Position numbers and translations under genes: made by a program. Positions 1 through 12,300 of a DNA stretch of 64,000 bases are shown one piece after another. The notes beneath the pieces were generated by a model. The model was not told the DNA's origin, searched no databases, and saw nothing but the letters and a program-made list of their open reading frames with translations. Source of the DNA: Dastarcus helophoroides (lineage: Eukaryota; Arthropoda; Insecta; Coleoptera; Bothrideridae); NCBI GenBank assembly GCA_028583605.1, contig CM053333.1, positions 32,395,551 to 32,459,550 of the forward strand, given 5' to 3'. Position 1 is the first letter of the stretch. Each line of letters opens with the position of its first letter.

Positions 1-430
1 TCTTCATCTTCATCTTCATCTTCATCTTCATCTTCATCTTCATCTTCATCTTCATCTTCATCTTCATCTTCATCTTCATCTTCATCTTCATCTTCATCTT
101 CATCTTCATCTTTATCTTTATCTTTATCTTATCTTATCTTTATCTTTATCTTTATCTTTATCTTTATCTTTATCTTCATCTTCATCTTCATCTTCATCTT
201 CATCTTCATCTTCATATTTATCTTCATCTTCAGCTTCATATTCATTTTTGACTTCATCTTCATCTTCAGCTTCATATTCATTTTTGACTTTATCTTCATC
301 TTCATGTTCATCTTCCTCTCCATCTCCATCTCCATCTCCATTTCCATCCCCATCTCCATCTCCATCTCCATCTTCATTTTCATCTTTATCTTAATTTTCA
401 TATTCATCTTCATCTTCATCGCCATCTCTA
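1..430. repeat. (TCTTCA)n microsatellite
   Basis: Near-perfect TCTTCA hexamers fill the first ~110 bases. They then drift to TCTTTA, TCTCCA and related variants up to about 430. The minus strand stays open as a Met/Lys/Glu repeat peptide purely because of the period, so I do not treat it as a gene. The array starts at the window edge, so its full length is unknown. Confidence 0.95.
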
Positions 431-1250
431 TCTTCTTATTTTACTCATTCTTCTTCTTCTCCCCCTATTTTTCGTAGTTAACCCCTGCAATTTAGGGTAA
501 GTATGTTCTGAAGGAGGCAAGGTTAAAATTTATTAGGTTCAAGAAATAACACTTCATGGTATCCATCTTCTCTTTCAGATTCTTCTTCTCTTCCTTCTTA
601 TTTACCTTCGGCTCCTCTTCCTCATTCTCGTTCTTATATATCTTTCCCTTTTGCACCTTCTTCTTTCTTTTCTCCTTTTTCTTGTTATTCTTCTTTTCTA
701 TTTTGATCTTCATCTCGTGCTGCTTTCCCTCCCGTTCTCATTCTTCAATTATTCTTTTTTATTGTTTAGTTCTACTCTTTATGCTTTTTCTTATTTTCTT
801 TTTTGATCCGTTTCCCTCTTCACCTTCCCCTTTTCAGAGGAAGGAAGAAGAGGAAGAGAAGATGGGAAGTCATCATCTTCCTTCTCTTCACCTTTTCTTA
901 CTTCTTCTGATTTTTCGTTTTACCCCCTTTTTTATCCTTATTCTATTTCTCTTCCTCTTCCTCCAACTCTTCTTGTTCGCTTCTTTCTCCTCTTCTTCCA
1001 ACTCTCCTTGTTCGCTTCTTTCTCCTCTTCTTCCAACTCTTCTTCTCCGCTTCTTCCTCCTCTTCTTCTCATTTTCTTTCACCTCTTTTTTCTAGTTTTA
1101 CCGTTTTCCCTATTTCATTTTCCTCGTCTTCCTCTCTTTCTTCTTCTAGTCTTCCTCCTCTCCTTCTTTCATTTATCTTCATTCTTATTCAATATTCTTT
1201 CTTCTTTTTTTTGTTCCTTCTTCTTCTGCGTATTTTTCACATATTAAATG
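431..1250. repeat. Polypyrimidine (T/C) tract with 35-bp repeat
   Basis: The + strand is almost all T and C for about 800 bases, with many CTTCTT and CCTCTT words. Near 955-1050 a 35-bp unit (marked by CCAACTCT at 963, 998 and 1033) repeats about 2.5 times. A short purine-rich island (GAGGAAGGAAGAAGAGG) interrupts it at ~836-862. Open frames here on both strands are low-complexity Phe/Ser/Leu or Lys/Arg/Glu strings and are not credible genes. Confidence 0.9.
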
Positions 1251-1429
1251 TCCATGACTTGCGTCGTTTCAACTGACAATACTCCCGAGGCGCATTGTAC
1301 TGCATCTTGCTTTTGGTTGATAGCACTTTGCTTTTGAGTAGTCACTTGCATTCCGTGCCTTCAATTCAACATTAAGAGGCCAGCAAGAAGCAGATACAAA
1401 AACAATACTGCCGGTATTAGACCAGTGAC

Positions 1430-2171
1430 CATAGGCGTAACTAAAATGGGGAAGATAGGGCGCTTGTTTCTCAAAATGTCGACGTTTATCTCAATATTGG
1501 ACATTACCTGACCAAGAGGGTACATGGCTGTCTCTGATGCATGCAGTTAACAAAAAATTCGAAAAATTTCACTTTTCTCAAAATTCGCTCTTTTTCCAAA
1601 ATTGAGATGAAATTTTACTTTCTCTGAGAAAATTCGAGTGTTTTAAATTTCGACCTTTTACTTGAATTGTCGATCTATTTTTTAAAATTTCGATTTTCAA
1701 CTCGTTTTTGCTTTTTAAAATCCCGAGGAAAAAAATCGACATTTCCAGAAATAAAAACGTATTAAAGAAATCGAAAATTCGATAATTTTATAAAATCCGC
1801 CTTTTTTCGAAAATGTGAGTTTTATTTCTAAATGCGATCCTGCATGTTTTTGGAAATCTGAATGGTTTTTCTCGAAATTTGTATTTTTTTTTTAATTTTG
1901 ACTTTTTCCAAATTCGTTTTTTTTATAAACGACTACTTTCAAAATTGTACCTTTTTTTTTAAGTTGACCTTCTGCAGAACATCTTTTTCTTCATTTGGTA
2001 GTTTTTCTAGAAATATCATTCAGCAATTTCAAGTTCAATTTAAAAATTAGATCCCTCAATTCATGTAATTAAGTGAAAACATATATGTACTCAGCCGCAT
2101 AGTTTTCCAGTTTTCTTTTTTTTAACAATCCCCCCCCCCCCCCCCAGAACGAAATCCTGCCTACGCTCATG
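1430..2171. mobile_element. Possible non-autonomous DNA element with poly-C run
   Basis: The left end reads CATAGGCGTAACTAAAAT. The right end, read on the minus strand, is CATGAGCGTAGGCAGGAT, an imperfect inverted repeat (11 of 18 by eye). The flanks are CCAGTGAC and CCAGTAAT, a possible decayed 8-bp target duplication. The interior (1560-2050) is the T-rich satellite-like sequence seen elsewhere, followed by a run of 16 C at 2130-2145. Ends of the form CATGAGCGTAG next to a G/C run are familiar to me from insect repeats, but I cannot name the family. Confidence 0.4.
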
Positions 2172-3599
2172 CCAGTAATACGACACGAAGAAAGTCGCTT
2201 CCACAGTCAGTCGTTTAAATTAAAAATATAGACCCTATAAAAATAATGTTATCGGGATTATCCAGTTTGTCACATTGGTTCCTAAGAGACAATTAAATAA
2301 AGAATAGAAATCACATAAAAGAACAAAAGGATAGGAGTAGCAAAGTATCGGAAGCATAAAAAACTAAAAGAATATTCGCAAGTATGAAGAGACGAAACTG
2401 TCGAGAAAGATCGGCAAGTTTACAATTTCGAATAATCGATATTTAAGATATAGTTTTAAACTTGGGAAACTTTAACATGCACTTTCAGTGGCCATTCACG
2501 AACGTAAGATACAAATTTCTGTTAGCACTGTACGTAAGAAATCCTGCAACTTAAAATATTTCGTGTTTTATGAAACGGAAGAAATTTATTGCGGGAATAT
2601 TTCTATTTTTATACAATAAAATAATAAATTTTTGCAGAATAGGGATATAAAACGTGCAAAAGTATGGAATTGAAGCAATTTGCATCGTGCATCTTACTAA
2701 GTTTGTTCAATATGAAATTTGTCATATAACAAAGCAAATTTCTCATGTCTGAAGCTATCTGTGTACACGTGAGTTTAGTTATTTAGAAATTTCTTAATGC
2801 TGAAATGTGCGAAAACCGACGTGAAAAATTTCTGATCAATATTCCGATATCTTGAAGGTGTATAATATCCCTAGGGCCACTAGCTTTACACAAATGTGTG
2901 AACGCGCCTCAAGCACCAAACTATATATAAGACTGGGATCACATGATATTTTATTAAATCTTTGTAGTATTTTCGACACTCTTGAAATTCCATAGATTAT
3001 GTACTGTTTGAGTGCGTTATACTTTAGAACGTTTCAATAACACTTAAGGGCTCTTTTATTTAAAGGAAAACAATTTTAGTTCCAGTTTCGTACAACTTCA
3101 TTGCAGTAATCGCATGAAGTTATTAATTTGGTATTTAAGGGGTATGGCGTTACTGTAACTTTATTGAACAACGGATCCGAATCGCTTCCGGAGCACGACA
3201 AAATGGGTAATAACATAATCGTTAATTTGATTGAAAATATTAGTTGAAAGCGTTATTATATTTTATTCTACATGTATGAGTAGAAATGTCAAATAATAAA
3301 AACCGTTTTTAGACATTAATACCACTTTTTTTACGTCCCTAATTTAATTTCGCAAAAAATAAATAAACAAATTATGAATGTAGAATCAATAGAGCATTTA
3401 CAGTAATTCAGTATGATTAAAGCCCACTAGAGGAGGTAACGTCGAGATTAGAGGTTGGGTATAGGATTTGTAATTTATTTTTAAATTGCTATTATAAATA
3501 AGCATTATGAAGCTTTTATTTTGCAAATAAAAAATCAATTCTTTCAAAATTCTATTTACTTTAAACATTATTGTCACTTCTCAAATTATCAACTATAAA
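2172..3599. other. Intergenic sequence, nothing recognised
   Basis: This is AT-rich, non-repetitive-looking sequence. No open frame of useful length, RNA gene or repeat end was found. Confidence 0.6.
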
Positions 3600-6500
3600 A
3601 ATAAAAACTTTTTAAAGCATTTAACTTTTCTGCAAATCTCCATTAAAAAAATAGCTTTTTTTGAAATTTGATTTTAAAAATCGATTTTTTTGAAAATTTT
3701 GACTTCTTCCAAAATTAAGATTCTTTTTATCTTTTTTACAAAATTAAACTTTTTCAAAATTTCGATTTTTTTTTTCGAAAATTACGCTTCTATGAAAATT
3801 TTTAATTTTTTAAAGATTTTATATTTCAAAAATTTCCGCTGTATAAAAATTTTTATTTGTTTCGAAAATGTAAAGTTTCTTGTAAGTTTTTAAAAATTCC
3901 AATTTTTTGAAATTTTTTAACTTTCTTTCAAAATGTTACTGTTTCCAAAATTTAAAATTTTTCGAAAATTCCGGTTATTCTTGAAAATTTTGATTATTCT
4001 TGAAAATGGCTCTTTAAATATTAAACTATTATTTCTGAAAATTTTATACTTTTACACACTTCGGATTTTTTTAATTTTCGATTGTTTTTAAATCGTAGAA
4101 AATTATTTTAATGTCGACTTTGTTTAAATTTTCAACTATTCAAACTTTTCTGAAAATGTCGGCATTTTTAAATTTTTTTTAAAATTGAAATACAAATCGT
4201 GTCCCCTGAAACCAAGAAAGATTAAGAAACACAACAACTAACGCGTTTCGATAGCCAAACTATCATCTTCAGAGAGATTCTATTTCAATTTTTGAAGATA
4301 ACCAAGAACCAGTCCGTTCCACCAAAATTCTTTCATTGGGATTCTAGATTTTTTCAAATGTTTCTTTTTTTTAATTTCCAATCAAATTTTTGATATTTTT
4401 AAAAAATGTTCAACTCTTTTTAAAATTTAAACCATCGAAAATTTAAACTGTTCAAAACTCCGTTGTTTTTTTCATAGAATTTTTAAAATGGTCAAAATGT
4501 TTTTTGAAAATCTTAACATTTTCTGAATATTTTAACTTTCCATGAAAATTTGACTTTTTTCTAAAATTCCGACATTTTCAAAATTTCTACTTTTTGAAAG
4601 AAGCAATTTCCGCCGTTTGAAAACTTTTACTTTTTTCGAAAATGTCAAATTTCTTGTAAGCTGGACATTATTAAAAATTCCGATTTTTTGAAATGTTTAA
4701 ACAACTTTTTTTTCAAAATTTTACCGTTTTCAAAATGTTACTGTTTTCAAAATTTAATTCGGTTATTCTTGAAAATTTTGACTCTTTTTAATATTTAATT
4801 ATTATTTCTGAAAATGTTGCATTTTGGCGCACTTCAGATTTTTTTAATTTCGATTGTTTTTTAAATCGCAAAAAAATTTTTTAATGTCGCCTTTTTCTAA
4901 ATTTTCAAAAATGTTGGTTATTCTTGAAAATTTTGGTTATTCTTGAAAATTTTGGCTCTTTTAAATATTCAACTATTATTTCTGAAAATGTTGCATTTTT
5001 GCGCGCTTCAGATTTTTTAATTTTGATTGTTTTTTAAATGGCAAAACATTTTTTAATGCTGCCTTTTTTTAAATTTTCGACTATTTAAACTTTTCTTAAA
5101 AATTCGGCATTTTTAAAATTCTTTCAAAATGTCGACATATTTTGAAAACCTAGATTTTTTGAAAATTTTTCATTTTTTCCTAATTCCCAATGAAATTTTC
5201 GACTTTTTTAAAAAATGTTCAAGTCTTCAAAATTTCAATTGATTTTTTTAGAAAATTTTCAATATTTCGTTATCAAATGTTACAACTTTTGAAATTGTAG
5301 ATTCAGTTTTGTTTTTCCAAATTTCAATATTTTTTAAAATTCTTAGCCCTTTCCGAAAATTTTAACTTTCTATAAAAATTTTGACTTTTTCGAAAATTTC
5401 GACATTTTCCAAATTTTCGATTTTATTTTTGGAAAATTGTGGCTTCAGCATTTTCGAATTATTTCAAAATCTTAACCTATTTTTGAAAATATTGAGTTTT
5501 TGAAATTTTTGCCCTTTTGCAAAATTTTAACTTTCTTTACAAATTTCAACCCTCTTTGAATTTTTTGAATCTACAATTTTTCAGTTTTTTCTGGAAGTTA
5601 CGTTTTTTTAGAAATTGGACATTTTAAAGTTTCGACTATTTTTAAAAATTTTTAAATTTTCAAAATTTCGACTACTTTTGAGGTTTTCCTTCAATATTTA
5701 GACTTTCGAAAAATCAGGCATTTTTTTGGAAAATGTTGGCTTCAGCATTTTCGAATAACTTCAAAATCTTAACCTACATTTGAAAATTTCGAGTTTTTTA
5801 AATTTTCGACTTTTTGCAAAATTTTAACTTTCTTTAAAAATATTAACTCTAAAATTTTCACTTTTCTAAAAAATCTGACTTGCTTTGAAAATTCTGTTTA
5901 TTCTTAAAAATTTTGACTTTTTTCAAAAATACTGAAGTTTTTGAATCCTCAATTTTTCAGTTTTTTCTGGAAATTACGTTTTTTTAGAAATTTCAACATT
6001 TTACAGCTTCGACTATTTTTAAAAATTTTGAAATTTTAAAATTTCGACTACTTTTGAGGTTTTCAAAATTTTAACTTTTTTTTTAATTTTAACTCTTTCA
6101 ACTGTTCGATCTTATAAACAAAATTTTCATTTTTTCTAAAACTTTCGACCATATTTCTGATCTTCCTTCAATATTTAGGCTTTCGAAAAATCAGGCATTT
6201 TTTTATGGCTTCAGCATTTTCGAATAATTTCAAAATCCTAACTATTTTTGAAAATTTCGAGTTTTTGAAATTTTCGACCTTTTGTAAAATTTTAACTTTC
6301 TTTACAAATTTCAAATCTAAAATTTTCACTTTTCTAAAAAATCCGACTTGATTTGAAAATTCTCCTTATTTTTAAAAATTTTGACTTTTTTTGGAAATTT
6401 TGAACTTTTTGAATCTTCAATTTTTCAGTTTTATCTGGAAATTACGTTTTTTTAGAAATTTCAACATTTTAAAGCTTCGCTATTTTTGAAAATTTTTAAA

Positions 6501-6714
6501 TTTTTCAAAATTTCGACTACTTCTAAAGTTTTCAAAATTTTAACTTTTTTTTTAATTTCAACTCGTTCAACTGTTAGATTTTCTAAGCAACATTTTTATT
6601 TTTTCCAAAACGTTCGACCATTTTTAAAATTTTCAATATTTCTAATTTTTCTTCTTCTTAATATTTAGCTTTTGAAAAATCAGTTTTTTTTCAAAATTCC
6701 GGTTTTTCAAATTT
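3600..6714. repeat. T-rich satellite-like degenerate repeat
   Basis: The sequence is a continuous mosaic of words such as TTTTTGAAAATTTTGACTTT and TTTTCGAAAATTTCGAC, with T on the + strand, repeating loosely every ~20-25 bases. Longer units recur on top of this. GGCTTCAGCATTTTCGAAT occurs at 5441, 5738 and 6207. A CTGGAA-TTACGTTTTTTTAGAAAT block occurs at about 5591, 5967 and 6435. A GGTTATTCTTGAAAATTTT block recurs at about 3970, 4750 and 4917. No coding content is credible. Confidence 0.8.
4183..4323. mobile_element. Foldback-like repeat, copy 1
   Basis: The copy runs from TTGAAATACA through CCTGAAACCAAGAAAGATTA, ACGCGTTTCGATAGCCAAAC and ATCTTCAGAGAGAT. It then ends with ATTTCAATTTTTGAAGATAA and CAGTCCGTTCC, the reverse complement of the outer arm seen in copies 6 and 10. 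It interrupts the T-rich repeat. This is a short palindromic form of a family with ten copies in the window. Confidence 0.75.
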
Positions 6715-7275
6715 TCAATTTCTTACTTCAAATTTTCTTTCAAAATTGAAAATTTTTTATCCTCGATATTTTGTTTTAAAGTTGAAATTTAAGAAAAATT
6801 GAAATTCCTGCTTCAAATTTGAAACAGAAAAAAAAATCAAAATTGCTAGAAAAAATCCAAAATTTTTATAAAACCTTTAATTTGTTTAAAATGTTGCCTT
6901 TTCTTTCCAAATTTTTCATTTTAATTCGTAAAATATAGTGAATTTCATTCTAAAGTCGAATTTTTTTTTTAAATTTGAATAGAAAAAATTAAAAATTTGA
7001 AGAGCAACAAACCTAATTTTTTTTAGAAAAATATGAAATTGTCGAGTTTTCATTTTAGAAATGAAAATGGAAAATTTGAGACGAAAAAGGCAAAATTTAA
7101 AACAAACAGAAGATTTTGAATTTTTTTCACCAATTTTGATCTTTTTTCTAATTCAAATTTGAAAAAGTAGGAATGTCAATTTTTATTAAACTTTGACTTT
7201 AAAACGAAATATCGAGGATCAAGTTAAAATATTTAGATAAACGTCGAAAGTCCAAATGAAGTGAAATCCCTAAAT
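6715..7275. repeat. Long imperfect palindrome at a strand-composition switch
   Basis: Two arms of roughly 240 bases face each other around ~6990. ATCCTCGATATTTTGTTTTA at 6759 is mirrored by TAAAACGAAATATCGAGGAT at 7200. Inner blocks match too: TTTAATTTGTTTAAAATGTT on the left against the reverse complement of AAAATTTAAAACAAACAGAA on the right. The + strand is T-rich left of the palindrome and A-rich after it, so an inverted duplication of the satellite made the switch. Confidence 0.7.
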
Positions 7276-8097
7276 TAGAATTTTGAGATGATATTTCGAA
7301 AATGTTTTTTAAAATTTCAGTTTTAAAGGCAAAGGAACTCAAAATTCTGACATTATTGACAAAATATTTTTGTCAAATTAATGTTGGCGACATTTTAAAC
7401 AAATAAGATAAAATAGCTGACCACACGAAAAACAAACGCACGCAGATAAGAGGCAAAAATGGACGAAAATCACATAAGAGAAGTTTTAAGGTTATAATGT
7501 AATACCTAATATTGACTACAGCGCCATGGACTTGTAAATGCTCTATTAAAGTGGCAATCTTGGGTCAGTGTTGAATAAAATATGGTTTGGGGGAATGGCA
7601 AATGAAAAACCTGATTGCTGTAGTTTTACTGATTTGCTAATTCAACTGATAAATTGGAATACAACCCATAGCTTCCAATATTCAGTTCTGTTTTACGCCT
7701 CTGAAAATGTTGATAGGTTTTGTTTTTTATTTGGAAAAGTAACAATACAGACGGAATTAAAATTTATCGATTTCCTTAATGCATCCCATTTGTACATCTA
7801 AAATGAGTCCTTAGAAAAACATTTCATCTCCGAATTCACCCAGTCCTATAGAATTCATAGATATTTATAAGCAGCTGCTTTCGTCTAGATATTATTTAAC
7901 AGCAATATCGATTATCTTTAATTAAAAATTAGAGCTAGAGGAATTGATTAAAATAATATTAGGTCATAGGATAACTAAACTGAATAAATGTGACCTTTAA
8001 AAATATGCTTCTTATTAGAAGAAGAAATTTATAAGAAGTAATTTTTATTACTTTAATTTGTTCACAACAAACAAGTTGCCACTTTGAAGTTTTTGGC
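7276..8097. other. Intergenic sequence, nothing recognised
   Basis: AT-rich single-copy-looking sequence. A 77-residue open frame at 7568-7801 has no recognisable motif. Confidence 0.5.
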
Positions 8098-8960
8098 TCT
8101 CAAAAGGCCCGCCGCGCTGGTGTAATAAGGAAATTTCTTGAGGAGATCATCCCTCCAGAAATGCACCCTTCAGATAATCAAACTCGATTCCGAGTACGTT
8201 TTTCGTGATTCTTTCCCAATTTAATTAGGGATCTAGTTGGACAAAAAAGTTAACAAAAAAGCCGAGAAATTTGGTAGCATTCCGCTTCGCGCAAATCAGG
8301 AACAATGGAACTTTGTGGCTTGATGAGTGTTAATATGGCATTCCTAAAGGGCCGCGTTCATTGTAAGGGCCTTACGGGATAAATAACTGCAGAGAAAGAC
8401 GCTCGCGGCGGCCATTGGACCATGGCGTAATCAACAATTTGTTCGCTCGTTGTAAGCGTGTTCATTAGGTCGATTAAGTCGACGCTCCATACAATTACAC
8501 ACGACCGGAACATATGCGTCGCGGCGGACACCTTTCGATGATGACATCTGTGACTAAACGTTAGAGCTATGATTTGATTATAACATAAACGCGCTCCAGC
8601 GGTCTGTGGTCCCTCCGGGATGCTGATAGAGCTGACCCTACCCCAGCACATATTCCTAGACGGTTTCTCAAAATACAACCTGAAGTACACCCGCTTCAGC
8701 CCCAATTGGCAGTTCATTTCGAGGTCGGCCTTATTACTGTAATCTGGAAACTAATTTACTTCTCAGCGCTAAACAATTTTATCTACACGGAGGAGCACAA
8801 TCTTACAATTCACAAATTAATCTGACGAGCTGGTGGATTCCGGAGCTGGGTCACTATTACGAAATTATCCGGGATTCTAGCTTGTGCATTGTAAGCAACT
8901 GATCAATTGATGACGTTGAGATCCCGAATTTAATAAAACTCACCGAGAACGTTGCATCGG
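8098..8960. other. GC-richer complex island, function unknown
   Basis: This block stands out from its surroundings by high complexity and many CpG-containing words (GCCCGCCGCGCTGG, CGCTCGCGGCGGCCATTGG). It also contains homeodomain-like TAAT sites (GCGTAATCAACAATTTG). A minus-strand frame of 119 codons (8358-8717) is open, but I recognise no domain, signal peptide or repeated motif in it. A conserved non-coding or regulatory element, or an exon of an unseen gene, would both fit. Confidence 0.35.
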
Positions 8961-9389
8961 GGGTCTAATGAATTGTCATTTTCTAGTCGTCATTACGTCA
9001 AGATTCTGAAGCTTTGAAAACCTTGAAGCTTATAAAATGTAATAAAAGCTTCCAATTCGAGTATATTTTACTTTGGTAACGCTTCCAATTTTTTGTAGCT
9101 TTTTATAATACCTATAAGCAGCAGAATTCTAAAATTCTTGAAAACTCGGGAAGGGACTTTCAAAAATCTTACAGCAACACCATGAAAATGTAATAAGAAT
9201 TTCAATATTTATGTAAATCAATTTTATGTAGCTTTTCGAATACGAATATAAGAAAATCTCTAATTTGTTAAATTATAAAAAATTTTGAAGTTCCTAAATA
9301 CTTGGAAAATCAAAAATAAAACGCAATATTTTAAGAAGCTTTAATAACACACATCAGCTTTAAACTCGATATTTAAAAGGTCAGATTCT
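8961..9389. other. Intergenic sequence with repeated TAATAAAAGCTTC words
   Basis: The words AATGTAATAAAAGCTTCCAA (9038) and AATGTAATAAGAATTTC (9188) recur here and resemble GGTAATAAAAGCTTCGATT at 14115. They may be remnants of a dispersed repeat. No gene is seen. Confidence 0.35.
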
Positions 9390-12300
9390 CAAAAAAATTC
9401 GGAACATTTTGACTTTCAACACTTCAACACTTTTCTCTCGAAATTTTTATATTCTTTTTAAGATTTGTCCTTTTTCCAAATTCAGCCATTTTGTCCAAAT
9501 ATTGACTTTACTAAACCTTTAAACTTTTATTTATTTTCTACAAATTTGAACTTGTTTCGCAAAATACAGTTTTTTTCGAAATTTTGACTCTTAAAATTCG
9601 ACATTTTATTGTTTCTGCAAACTGCGATTTTTTCGACGAAAATTGTCAACTTTCAAAATGTTTGACTTAATCTCAAAATTTGATTTTTTGTCATAAAATT
9701 AGACCTTTCTTGAAAGTTCACCATTTTTTTTCGAAACTGGAAGTTGTATCAACATTATCTTTTCTTTCGAAATTATTTATCAGTTCTATCAAAATTCGAA
9801 TTTATCTGAACATTTGGAGTTTTTTTTTAATTCGTCTTGTTCTCGTTGTCTTATTTTAAATTTATCATTAACATTTAACTTTCTCTGCAAAAATGTTAAT
9901 TTTTTTATTTTCTTCTTCCCTGGAAAATGTTGGCTTTTTAAAAGTTCGACGATTTTTTCTAAGCTTTCAAGTTTTTTACAATTTATCTTTTCGAAATTTT
10001 ACAATTTTGCAAAAAATTTTACAACTTTGCACAAAATTTTAAAATTTTGCACAAAATTTAAATTTGTCTAAAAATTTCAGGTTTAAATTTGTTCTGGGTT
10101 TTAATCTATTGTCGAAATTCGACGTTTTTTTTTTATTTTATATTTTTTGAGAACTTTTGACAAATTCATTTTTTTCGAAATCTCTTTTTTTTAATTCGGT
10201 TTTTCCGCCAATTTCAACTTTCATTTCAAACCAAATTTATCTATTTTGACTTTCTCTAGGAAATTTTAATCTTCTGGGAGTTGTATCGACATTTTCTTTT
10301 CTTTCGAAATTATTTTACCAATTTTCTCAAAATTCGAATTTATCAGAAAATTTGGATTCTTTTTTTAAATCGTCTTGTTCTCGAAATTTTATATTTCTTC
10401 TTAAAATTTAAATTTCTCTGGAAAATTGCAAATTTTTTTTCGAAATTTCGAGCTTTTTGACTTTTTTCTTGAAATTTCTCCTAGAATTTGAGTTTTTTCT
10501 TCTTCTCTGAAAAATTTTGTCTTTTTTAAAATTCGACAATTTTTTTTAAGCTTTCAATTTATTTTTACAATTTCTCTTTTTAATATTTTACAATTTTACG
10601 CAAAATTTAAATTTGTCTAAAAATTTCAGGTTTTAAATTTGTCCTAGGTTTTAATCTATTGTTGAAATTCGACGTTTTTTGTATTTTATCGTTTTTGAGA
10701 ACTTTTGACAAGTAAATTTTTTTCGAAATCTCTTTTTTTTAAATTCGGTTTTTCTCCAAATTTCAACTTTTATTTCGAACCAAATTTATCTATTTTGACT
10801 TTCTCTGGGAAATTTTAATCTTCTGGGAGTTTTATCGACATTTTCTTTTCTTTCGAAATTATTTTCAATTCAAAGAAGAGCGATTCGCGTAACTGATGAC
10901 GAGTGTCAGACCGATTCTCTCGAAACACTAGAGCACAGACGTATGGTTGGTGACTTGTCTCTTTTCCACAAGTACTATCGTAGAAGATGCTCGCAGGAAC
11001 TAATAGGATTGATCCCCCAAGGGCAAGATTCTTGAGGCATACTAGACAGTCGGAGACAGCAAATTCCTGTGTGGTCCAGCTTGACACAGTGAGGACTTCT
11101 GTCTACGGAGACTTTTTTTTTATAGAACTTCCAAGTTATGGAACTTGTTATCGAAAGGAATTTTCCCCAAAAATTACAACCTCTCCTTGTTTAAGAAGGC
11201 ATTTTATCGCCATCTATCCTTGTTTTCGGATCCTACTCGCAGTGCTTTGAAAGCATAATGGGGTTACCCTTTGCGAGTGGATTAAACTTAAAAAAAAACT
11301 GCCAATTTTCTCAAAATTTGATTTATCTGAAAATTTGGAGTTTTTTTTGCTTCGTCTTGTTCCCGAAAGTTCAATTTATTCTCGAAATTTAACTTTCTCT
11401 GGAAAATTGCAATTTTTTTATTTTCCTCTTCTCTGGAAAACTTCGACTTCTAAAAAATAGTTCAACAATTTTTTTAAGCTTTTAATTTTTTTACAATTTC
11501 TCTTTTCAAAATTTCACAATTTAAATTTGTCTAAACATCTCAGGTTCTTAAACTTTTTCTGCGAATTTCAGTCTATTGTCAAAATTCAAATCCCTTTTTG
11601 AGAACTTTTGACAAATTCATTTTTTTCGAAATCTCTTTTTTTAAAAAATAAGCTTTTTCTGGAAATTTCAACTTTTATTTTGAACGAAATTCATCTATTT
11701 TCAAATCTCAAAATTTGATTTTTTTTTCTTAAAATTTGAATTGTCTGTGAATTTTGACCTTTTTCTAAAATTCAATACTTTTCTCGAAACATGAAGTTTT
11801 ATCGAAATTTTCGTTTCTTTTGAAATTATTTTACCAATTTTCTCAGAATTCGAATTTGTCAGAAAATTTTGATTTTTTTTTAATCGTATATTTTTCAAAA
11901 TTCTAATTTTTCCGGAAACATCAACTTTTATTTCGAACGAAATTCAAATCTCAAAATTTAATTTTGTTTCTTAAAATTTAACTTTCTCTAGAAAATGTTG
12001 ACCTTTATTTTTAAGTTTAACACTTCTCGAAATTGAAAGTTTTATCGACATTATTTTTCCTTTCGAAATTATTTTACCAATTTTTTCAAAATTTGATTTA
12101 TCTGAAAATTTCGAATTTTTTAATTCGTATTGTTTTTGAAATTTCATATTTCTTCTAAAAATTTAAATGTCTCTGGAAAATTGCAAATTTTTTATTGAAA
12201 TTTCGAGCTTTTTGACTTTTTTCTTGAAATTTCTCCTAAAATTTGACTTTTTTTGTCTTCTCTGAAAAACTTTGACTTTTTTAAAATTCGACCATTTTTT

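Noticed and set aside
129..1247. Met/Lys and Phe/Ser/Leu repeat proteins
   Set aside because: Products of the TCTTCA microsatellite and polypyrimidine tract; no real domain or codon signal.
8358..8717. 119-codon minus-strand gene
   Set aside because: No recognisable domain; a GC-rich island easily keeps a frame open. Kept only as an unexplained island.
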